Part shown: positions 55,670-64,000 of the stretch, in pieces | How the letters are laid out: the number at the start of each line of letters is the position of its first letter | Numbering within the stretch: the stretch's first letter is position 1 | NCBI RefSeq assembly: GCF_000003815.2 | Contig: NC_049986.1 | Coordinates: 20,928,611-20,992,610 of the forward strand | DNA length: 64,000 nucleotides | Origin: Branchiostoma floridae | Lineage: Eukaryota; Chordata; Leptocardii; Amphioxiformes; Branchiostomatidae | Reading direction: 5' to 3' | Notes under the pieces: model-generated | Seen by the model: the letters and a program-made list of their open reading frames with translations, nothing else | Databases searched by the model: none | Told to the model about the DNA's origin: nothing | Position numbers and translations under genes: made by a program

Positions 55670-58600
55670 ATGGCGTTTGAGTTTCAGGTAAGTCGAGATT
55701 TCTTTATGTCACATGTTGTTTTGTGAAAGTGGGGGAGGGGGGCGTTGTGTGTACATCCCGAATTCTTCGAATTTCCGGTAGTCATAAATCCTACGATTTT
55801 GCCGGGCAAACTACCCATCTAGAAGTATGGAGAGATAGAAAAATCGGCCTTTGACTTGAACATATGTAATTATTCCTTTATTGTAGAAGTTAGTTTGATA
55901 CAAACTGGAATTTACCTTCAGTTTTTTTATAGGGGTGATAAAAAATACCCCTTTTTTTAAAAATACTAGTAATAGTTGAATTATGCAAATCTTCGTAAGC
56001 CTGCTGGGTTCCTTGATTAAGGGCATCCAGGAAAAGGATCAGAAATGATTAATGGTATAGATAGTATATGAAGCTAGGAAAACTTGATTGAATTTTTGGT
56101 ATAGTATATGAAGCTAAGAAAACTTAAAATTTTGAATTAAATTTTTCTGATGTACTATAGTCTAAATATGTCAGTCTCTATGTCATCCCTACATTCCAGG
56201 CTGCGAAGCTTGCGGAGAAGACAACAGAACCCCTCCCCCTGGAGAACGCCTCGCTGCTGTCGGACGCACCGGAACAGGACGGGAACAGGCTCTGGATAGG
56301 CAACCTGGACACACGGCTCACCGAGTGAGTGATAGACAGAAGGAGAGAGAGAGTGAGTGAATGAGTGAGTGAGTGAGTGAGTGAGTGAGTGAGTGAGTGA
56401 GTGAGTGAGTGATAGAAGGAGAGAGTGAGTGTGAGTGAGTGAGTGAGTGAGTGAGTGAGTGAGTGAGTGAGTGATAGAAGGAGAGAGTGAGTGTGAGTGA
56501 GTGAGTGAGAATGAGTGAGTGAGTGAGTGAGTGAGTGAGTGAGTGAGTGAGTGAGTGAGTGAGTGAGTGAGTGAGTGAGTGAGTGAGTGAGTGAGTGAGT
56601 GAGTGAGTGAGTGAGTGGTAGAAGGAAGGATGGAAAAAGAAAAATCATGATGGGGACTGAGAAAGGGAAGTCAAGAGAGGAAACGATATGATGAAAAATA
56701 GAGCAACAAAGAGAGAGAACACTATTGAGAGAGAAGTATGTCTTTGGATAGTTTTTTCTGGATTCTGTTTGACTCATTTATATGAAAGATTTGCTTGTCC
56801 CATTTCCCCAGGTTCCATCTCCTGAACCTAGTGAAGAAGTACGGCACTGTGAGACAGCTGGACTTCCTGTTCCACAAGTCTGGGCCGCAGGAGGGGCAGC
56901 CTAGAGGGTACTGCTTCGTTAGCTACGAGACTAGGGAGGTTCGTTATGTTTACTTAATTCACTAACTAACGATAGCACAAACCAGACGGTACATCACTCA
57001 GTATTAAAAACTAACCAAAACTCAACCCAGGGGGTACTGCTTTGTTAGCTATGAGACTAGAGAGGTTTGTTATGTTTACCTCATTAACTAACTACCTAAT
57101 TATAGTACAGCCCAGGGGTTACTGTTTAGTCAGCTATATATGAGACTTGGGAGGTTTGTTATGTCTTCATTAACTAACTACTGTTTTGTCACTAACAAAG
57201 GCTAACAACTACGACTTGATAGGTGTGATGTACACACCTACATGTACTCACTCATTCCCTGACTGACTTTCTCTTTTGCACTCACATCACTCCCTCTTAC
57301 TCAGTCATAGGCAAGTTGTACTGATGAGTGGATAATTTGATGCAATTTCTACATACATATTTCTATATATCTAAAATGACCACAACAAATGGAAGAATGC
57401 ATCACAATTCTCATGAGCCTCCCTCACAAAATGACCAAAAGTGTTGTAAAGCATCCTATGTAAAATCTAAATTTCAATTATTTTTCTTATCTAATTTATT
57501 GATGTGGCTGAAGCATACAACTTTGAACAGCCAAGTTTTTGCATTTTGAGCTACAATATATTCTTCTTGGCACCAGTTCCTTGTCCCAAGTCAATAATCA
57601 GGTTTGTTTAGCCCAAGCTTAAATCAGAACCATGTACAGAAGCTGATTGCCAATAATGTTCGTCCTCCCCCGAGTGTAAACACAACCACTGTTAATGTCA
57701 GAGGTTAATAGAGGTCAGCTGCAGAGGTCAGGTTCATGGTTGTCCTGCTAGTGTTCCATGATGAGGTGTTGTTTTACCCCTGAGGGTTGACATTGGAGGT
57801 CTGACAGCTAATAATGGCACAGTAATTGTTTGCAGACTTTTATAAAGGAAAAACCTCTTTCTACCGGGATATGAGCTTTTGCTTAGGTTGGATTATAAAT
57901 GAAACATGTAGTGATTTCAATATGTCTTAATGTTGTTTATATTTGATGAAGGTACAGTATTTGTTAACAGACTTTTACAAAGGAAACCCCTCTCTAATAC
58001 AACTGGCCTTAGCCCTTAGTTCAGATGAAAATCTGGAAAACTTGACAGGTAATTCTATTGGGATACAAGCCTTTGCTAAGATTGGATTCTAAAATGAAAC
58101 ACATGTAGTGATTTCAATACTTCTTAATGTCATTTACATTTCGGGCCAGTGAAAAGTTGCTTCGGGCTAGTAGATTTTTTTATGTACATCTACTTGACAC
58201 AACCCTGGCTACAGTCCTACAGCTTTAAACTCTCCAACAATCCTACGGCACTGACATCTAAGACTCACTCATCATCATCATATGGTTCAGTGCCAGTACT
58301 GCAGCCAGGAGACGGCCTTCTCATTAGCTTCTAGCAGGTCCTGGTTGGAGATGTTGGGGCCTAATATGCAGTCCTTAAGTTTGTAATGTGTCTCATGGTT
58401 TGGGTAGGGTGACCACAACGACACTCAGCTGAGTTCACCCGTTCCCATTTCAGTAGCTTGTCACTGACTAAGAGTTATTAATCATGTTTATTAGGGGTTT
58501 GACCGCATTGACCCTAACCGCCTTTTAAAATTCAATGTTGATGGACGTACCAGAGGACACTCCTTCAAGATTGTGAAACCCCTAGCCAAAAAGTCAGCTC

Positions 58601-59612
58601 GGTCCAATTTCTTCAGCGTTAGGGTCATCAATGCATGGAACGATCTTCCAGCGGATGTAGTGGCTGCTGACTCTGTAAACATGTTCAAATCAAAGCTGGA
58701 CAGTTACTGGGGGGGCATTGAGTACACGCCTAGCCAAACATGAACTCTATATTGTTATTACAGTCTCTTTTCACAAACTCTAGATTCTAGCTTTTAATTG
58801 TTAATTGTTGAATAAAATGGACACTAGTTTTTAATTGTTAATTGTTAAATAAAATGGAAACTAGTTTTTAATTGTAATGGTTAGAAGCGGATTTCACAGG
58901 CAAACTGCCTCCTATCCGATGATGTGATATGATATGATATGATATGATTATTTCATTGCTTTCCCAGGAGGCAGAGAAGTGTATCCAGGCCATGAATGGT
59001 AAAATGGCACTGTCCAAAAAACTGGTGGTCAGGTGGGCACATTCACCCAGGGTGAGTTGGAAGTTTTTCTATCTTTTACATTTTTAAAATTCTGAATCAA
59101 TGTTAAAGAGTACATATCTCAGGCAGCCCTCAATCTTTTATGCAGTAGTGTTAGGGTACCTGGCAAAATTACTTATAGTACAGTATAGAAGCTGTTTAAT
59201 TGTACACCCCATGTGCCAGTGTAGTTTGTACCATTACTTAATTGCACAAACTACACTGGCCCATGGGGGGTACACTTAAACAGCTTCTACCCAGATGGCG
59301 CAACAAAGCAAAGTTACCCAGCCGGACCGCACCGGTTTGAGATTTGGGGATTCCATGCAATTAGCAGAAGTCTATGGTAATCCGTTGTGGCTACTGTCTA
59401 ACCCATTCTTGTGTTTTCAGCCCCTTTCCTGGCAGAACTCCAGTAAGAACACATTACAGAGTGCCAGAGAAGACAGTAAGGAGTCCAACATTAGGTGAGA
59501 TGTTCTGAAGGTAGCTTTGGTATTGTTTGTCTTTTCACACTGCGAAGTCAAGTCATTCTACTGAAAGTGCAGAGACGTTATACATTTGTGAGATGTTGTA
59601 GGAATGATATAC

Positions 59613-59646
<34 letters not shown>

Positions 59647-60201
59647 CATTTGTATTATACAGTACATGTATTTGACTATACTGCTGCTGGGATCCCTGAC
59701 ACGGGTAGGTAGCAGTCGGCAAGTCTTTATACCACGTTTTAGATATAGAAGAAAATATCAGACTACATACTTATCCCCTCTTTGCCAGATATACTCTTTA
59801 TAGAGTAAGCCCAGTTCTACAAACTCATCCATTCATGCCATTGTTTATCCTTTTATTCACCCAGGCCATTCAGCCATTCACTCATTCTTCCATCTATACA
59901 TTTCTTCACTCTCACATTTCTTCACTCCATGACATTTGTTGCCTTCATCAATTAAGAATGTTATATTTTGGGTAGTGTTTGTGGGTATGTGTGTTTATTT
60001 ATTTATGTGTTTTTCTCTGTCCCCAGTAAACAGGTGAAGATCCAGGCCATCGAGGCAAAGCTGAGAATGATGGAGAAACAGAAGGATGACCCCTCCTCCT
60101 CCTCCTCCTCCAGACCTGGACCATCCCAGCCCCGCCCTCAGGACAGGACACGACAGAGACACCAGCCGTACGGCAGGGCACAGAGGGGGCGCAGGAGATG
60201 A
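55670..60201 (+). CDS. RBM18: RNA-binding protein 18 (single RRM)
   Basis: Six exons join in frame to 200 residues: 55670-55687, 56200-56324, 56812-56938, 58968-59051, 59421-59494, 60027-60201. The protein reads [20 protein letters not shown]..., and the RRM has RNP2 LWIGNL and RNP1 RGYCFVSY. The family-specific parts [35 protein letters not shown] and [13 protein letters not shown] match vertebrate RBM18 (about 190 residues). The tail is Ser/Arg-rich. Intron 2 carries a (GTGA)n array, intron 3 a LINE, intron 4 a foldback repeat. The donor of exon 3 is weak (GTTCGT) and its flank is repeated twice more downstream. Predicted RNA-binding; the precise cellular role is not well defined in the literature I know. 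Confidence 0.93.
56354..56618. repeat. (GTGA)n array in RBM18 intron 2
   Basis: GAGT/GTGA tetranucleotides interrupted three times by GATAGAAGGAGAGA-like spacers. It begins within 40 bp of the exon 2 donor, which itself reads GAGTGAGTGATAG; the array may have grown from the splice-site sequence. Confidence 0.9.
56910..57160 (+). repeat. Triplicated end of RBM18 exon 3
   Basis: The last about 35 nt of exon 3 plus donor and flank (56912-56960) recur at about 57029-57075 and 57111-57160. The second copy keeps the frame ([11 protein letters not shown] followed by GTTTGT) and is preceded by a CAACCCAG acceptor-like site; the third is frameshifted. Confidence 0.8.
58478..58950 (+). mobile_element. 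CR1/L2-like LINE 3' end in RBM18 intron 3
   Basis: One frame reads [14 protein letters not shown]... through [19 protein letters not shown] and [11 protein letters not shown] to a stop at 58741-58743, the C-terminal end of a LINE reverse transcriptase. The 3' UTR ends in a (TGATA)n microsatellite (58919-58948), as in CR1/L2 elements. 5'-truncated. Confidence 0.85.
59186..59289. mobile_element. Foldback element in RBM18 intron 4
   Basis: Arms of about 44 bp (TAGAAGCTGTTTAATTGTAC... and its near reverse complement ...ACTTAAACAGCTTCTA) around about 16 bp. MITE-like. Confidence 0.8.
59613..59646. repeat. (TAG)n microsatellite
   Basis: About eleven TAG units in RBM18 intron 5, followed by a dispersed-repeat fragment (59655-59735) also found at 50400-50520. 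Confidence 0.9.
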
Positions 60202-60660
60202 CATCACCAGTTGTGTGATGATGTCATCAAAACTGTACAATACTCTGTGATGATGTCATCAAGAACTGATGAAGGCACTGGAGGTGACATCACCAGTTGT
60301 GTGGTCTGTGGTGATGTCATCAAAACTGTACAAAACTCAGTGTAGGCATCAACAAGAACTGCTAAGGGCACTGGAGATGGCATCACCAGTTGTGTGGTTT
60401 TCAGTGGTGATGTCATCAAAATTGTACAAAACTTGGTGTAGACATCAACAAGAACTGCTAAGGGTACTAGCTGGAGATTACATCATCAGTTGTGTGGTCT
60501 TCTGTGGTGTCATAAAAACTGTACAAAACTCAATGGTGACATCATCAAGAGCTGCTGTGGGCAGGGAGGGAAGCCCTGGAGATGACATCGGGAGTTGTGT
60601 GGTCTTGTGCGGTGATGTCATCAAAATTGCACAGAATTCCAAGATGACATCATCAAAAGT
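60188..60660 (+). repeat. About 90-bp minisatellite spanning the RBM18 stop codon and 3' UTR
   Basis: Five diverged copies. Core motifs are GGAGATGACATCACCAGTTG, GTGATGTCATCAAAACTGTA and AACTGCTAAGGGCACTGG. The first copy starts in the last codons (AGG AGA TGA CAT), so the stop codon lies inside the unit. Each unit has the complementary pair GATGACATCA and TGATGTCATC, able to pair within the 3' UTR. Confidence 0.85.
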
Positions 60661-61069
60661 GGTTAAAAATAATACCGGGCATCTTCAGACGCTTGGAACC
60701 TTTTGTAAACATTTAAAGAATTCTTACATCAATTCATCAATAGATATGACAATATTATGCACAGTTTCATCAGACATTGCTGGACAGACAAAAGCTTCAA
60801 TTTAATATCAGTATTCATGGAATACACTATATATATATCATACTATTTAGTAGTAGACTTCAGTGAAATTTGTATTTGTTATCTGCTATTTACAATTCTT
60901 TTGAAAACGCCTTGGTCACTTATTTATAACTCATCTGTAGAAATACCAGGGGAGAATCTAAATATCAGCCATATAGTAATAATCTGCACAAGTTTATTCA
61001 CAGTTTTATGTCATTGCTGCAATGTTTACAGGTGAAACATTACATGTATATCCTGTTGTTCCTTATGTA

Positions 61070-61075
61070 AATAAA
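61070..61075 (+). terminator. Candidate RBM18 polyadenylation signal
   Basis: AATAAA about 870 nt after the stop, followed by a T-rich stretch. Confidence 0.5.
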
Positions 61076-62474
61076 CATTTCTCTGATTTATTAGCTCCAT
61101 ATTTTTGTCCATGTTGTCCCATTGGTTCATTGTTGGAACAAATATCTGCCATGTTGATTTTGTTAGGTTAAAAATCAGCACAATATGATATATGATATGA
61201 CCGTATTTCTTACCTATATTCCAAGCCAGGTCACTGGCGGTCAGAGTAACGTCAGGTTACTCGCGGTCATTTGAAACTGTGGATCTGTCACCCCCTGGTC
61301 TGGTTACAGCCAACTGATAAAGCTTCCGATGGCGACATTCCACAAATTAGCGCACACAAGAGGATATAGAGTTACAAAGAATTGTGTGAGCAAAGATGTG
61401 TTGTTATGAAACACACATTACTACGCTAGCGTGATTCCGTCCAACATGTAGTTATCATTCATCGCACAAAGAAGTTAACTTAAGAAACTGATTGCACTTT
61501 AGAACTTTCATATGTTTTGCCTCCTCTAGTAGTAGAACTATACATGAATTTGAAAAGTGATTTTCCGTATTTCAAAGGCATTGAGCTGAAATACCCAATT
61601 AGCCTCCTACTAGCAAGACGTTAAAGTATTGAACGTACACGTATACACTTCGGAAGTGGAACTTCCAGCATTCACGGCCGTACATCCTGACAATATCAGT
61701 CGGGAATTTTCTGCTTAAACCAGTCTTAGACTTGATCTGTTTCTTCAATGTAAGGTTGGGTCGGCCTAGTCTCTACAAGACTCCGGATCGCTGAAAATCG
61801 TAGAAATGGAACAAATAGAGGAGTAAGTCGGTCAGAGAAATATAGCCGCTTGGGAACAGCACGCGACTTCTCTATTTGTCCCATTTCTACGATTTTCCAG
61901 CGTTCCGGAGTCTGGCAGAGACTAGGGTCGGCCCACTCTCCGTTTGGCTTTAGGGGTCCATAGACTGATAGATGGAGCTATAGAGTCTAAAAGTTGGTTC
62001 ACTGCAGCGAATAACGTGACCAAAAAGACTTAATAACCAACAACGTTTGACTTTTGTAGAGACGGGTAAAAGGGCACCGTAAAGTTGTTGTTCTTTTTAC
62101 AACAACTCAACTTGTGTCAAAACATACACAGAGATTTGAGCCCATGTTTTTCTTACTCAGTCACGGCCGCAGGCAGACCCGTTTTCGGAGATGCCCTACT
62201 AGCCCACATGTACAGACAACACGCGTGCGGCCACGAGGGACCGACCCACGGTCCCAGCCGCATGCAAAACCACGGGACAGACCAACCAACGCGCCCGGGG
62301 CGAGGGACACACATTTGCATAAACCGGTAGAACAAAACGGACGCGCAAACAGGACAGGTGGTTTCGTCACTCTCCAGTTCACCAGAGCATCAGATCAGTC
62401 CACGTCTTGTAATCCGTTCCTCCCGCCTTAAAGTTCGCCCGCAAACTTGTTTCAACTCACGGTATCAACCAACC
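61076..62474. other. Intergenic and promoter region before 62475
   Basis: Contains the foldback element at 61763-61934. The GC-richer stretch 62160-62460 next to the following start codon is a plausible promoter and 5' UTR. The overlapping open frames across 62085-62430 look like composition artefacts. Confidence 0.45.
61763..61934. mobile_element. Foldback (MITE-like) element
   Basis: Arms of about 60 bp share CTAGTCTCT, GACTCCGGA, AAATCGTAGAAATGG and ACAAATAGAG in inverted order around a 50-bp loop. Confidence 0.85.
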
Positions 62475-62567
62475 ATGTCTTCTCCCGTGGCCAAGAACGC
62501 TTCAGTCCTGATGAAGTCGCTGAGAGAAAGCTTCCCGACGTACCACAAGTACGAGGCGGTGGGCCAG
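62475..62567 (+). CDS. First coding exon of an unidentified gene (partial)
   Basis: The ATG in context AACCATGTC opens 31 codons (MSSPVAKNASVLMKSLRESF and on to PTYHKYEAVGQ), ending in a GTGAGAG donor, phase 0. The rest of the gene lies beyond the window; no matching downstream exon is seen up to 64000. I do not recognise the protein. Real-gene status rests on the codon quality, start context and donor. Confidence 0.55.
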
Positions 62568-64000
62568 GTGAGAGTGTGCTTTGTTTGGATCGTAAATTTT
62601 CAGTTCGCAGTATTTTTCTTTCTTTCAAAAGGTCAGCCTGGTTCAACAGAAAAGAGGTACTTGCTCGCATCATTGTCAAGATGTTGTAATGTTTTTTGTT
62701 TGTTTTTTTTTTAATCAAAAGCACAATTTACAACGGTCTAAAGTTTGTATGATCCGGCGGTATCTGTTCTTATTTTTCTGTTCACGGACAATAGACAGTC
62801 CAGGCACAAAGCGCTCATAGTGTTGAAAACATCGCAGAATTCAATGAAACGTTATTATATTGTACCCAGCTTAAGCTTCAGCTGCTAGAAATATGGTGCA
62901 GAACTGAGCTTCTTTGTAGGCTACGTACGTTCCAACTTTTTCTTCCAGCTCAGAAAGACATGCTTCCTGCGATGATGCCAGTTTGCGCACTGAATTAACG
63001 GTTTTAAAGCTAAAAAGTGACACGGGACAAATTGAGTTTTAAGATTTCACACTGTCAGTGTCGGTACTCTATACTTCTGCTATAGCATACTGTTGAAGAT
63101 TTTAAAATATGACTGAATTGCAATAGTCATCGCAGACTTTGCAAAATGATCTTTTTTTTCAAATCAGTCAAGTTACTTTTCAGGATAGACTTACAGGTGG
63201 CATAATTTACACATGAAGAAGCAAAATTAGAGGCCGGTAGTTAAGTGCACTGTTAAGCGTTTTTACATAATTGTAAACAGCCACTAATATAGTCTTACGC
63301 TGTTGGCAATTAGTAGCAATCTCCAAGCAGCTGAACCAGTTGGGATTGTTTCGTTGGTCCTTTGGGACATGTCACATGTCCTTTTTTTTATAATGGAGTG
63401 CGCCTTCTTGTAGACGTAGTTACCCTGGCCCTAGCAAAATTACAAACAAAAATTAGCAATGTAAGGAGCCCTTGTAGTGTTTGGGTGGTATGTAGCTACT
63501 GTGTAGCATACAGAGTCCTGAAACATATCTGACTTGCAATAGTTGTCGGAGATTATGAAATGATCTCTCTTTCCAGATTTAAGTTATTTTTCAGAACAGA
63601 CTGAAAGCAAAAACAAAAGATTCATCATACCATCAAGCCGTTACGTTTTATAAAAAGTGACAATAAAAATCTCATCTATATTAACCCTTCTTTGGACTAC
63701 GTTCTCCACGTGTGTGCAGCTTTCAGCTGTCCCGATGCGCGATTTTAGATACAACAGAATTTGGGGCAAAACATTTGCTTACCTACATATCATTTGCCGT
63801 TCATTACCCAACAGGAAACACATGTCTAGACCTTTAGTAACATTGTAAACGTCACTGGGAAAGAGTTATGGTGACATTTTTACGAGCAAATCTTAATAAT
63901 GATCGTGTCTTCGGTACCGAAGCGTTCATCAAACAAGCGTTGGCACGAGAAACTTCATAAAGTAGGTTCGAAGAAATTAAATCGTCACAAAAGTCACATA
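62568..64000 (+). other. Intron (inferred) to window end
   Basis: AT-rich, with no protein-like exon found. TTTGGGACATGTCACATGTC (about 63360-63379) holds a small inverted repeat, GACATGTCACATGTC. Confidence 0.4.

Noticed and set aside
56178-56777. 199-residue minus-strand open frame
   Set aside because: It is SLTH repeats from the (GTGA)n array and overlaps RBM18 exon 2; low complexity, not a gene. The same applies to the frames over 35488-35882.
62085-62431. Overlapping open frames upstream of the partial gene
   Set aside because: GC-rich promoter-like sequence open in several frames at once; Arg/Pro/His-rich composition without domain character.

Overview
The window reads as an invertebrate chordate genome, most likely amphioxus (Branchiostoma). 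The basis is recognition: arrays of REST-like C2H2 fingers alternating CGECGYR and CDQCDYS types, ankyrin repeats carried on separate 99-bp phase-0 exons, compact intron-rich genes, and many short inverted-repeat transposons. No database search was run. There is a 100-N assembly gap at 16287-16386.

Left part (about 2.2-35.5 kb): a cluster of five C2H2 zinc-finger genes, all on the minus strand (A 3061-4527, B 7915-9369, C 11768-13213, D 27311-28729, E 31280-34102), plus decayed copies (6690-7023, 11455-11767, 23815-24515). Each gene has one coding exon that starts 2 nt after a splice acceptor. Four of the five share the N-terminal peptide M(A/E)ERS.EI..D; E has only its later part. An upstream non-coding exon can be placed for each, and the five 5' regions share a promoter-proximal element. 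A and B lie in a tandem segmental duplication of about 4.8 kb (2213-7023 and 7071-11955). E has 31 fingers in a four-finger (336-bp) higher-order repeat.

On the plus strand, between ZNF C and the ZNF pseudogene, lies a 13-exon gene (16941-22989). Its joined exons predict an 834-residue protein with ankyrin repeats, a Roc GTPase, a COR region and a C-terminal CARD. It is DAPK-like without a kinase and with CARD where DAPK1 has a Death domain. This is my best candidate for an under-described system, probably a death-fold signalling or innate-immunity scaffold.

Middle part (38.3-43.8 kb): a secreted vWA-domain gene on the plus strand with nine coding exons. It has a signal peptide, an intact MIDAS motif, an in-frame TGA in exon 5, and an unrecognised C-terminal helical and hydrophobic module. 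The stretch from 43.8 to 47.2 kb looks gene-free.

Right part (47-64 kb): housekeeping genes. PHYHD1 (+) lacks recognisable exons for its N-terminal half. MRRF (-) and RBM18 (+) are complete and head-to-head around a short ETS-type promoter; RBM18 and MRRF are also adjacent in human 9q33. The first exon of an unidentified gene (+) begins at 62475 and runs off the window. Non-coding DNA holds at least eleven MITE-like inverted repeats (one nested, one inside a ZNF pseudogene), two CR1/L2-like LINE 3' ends, (GTGA)n arrays, and a minisatellite that starts at the RBM18 stop codon.
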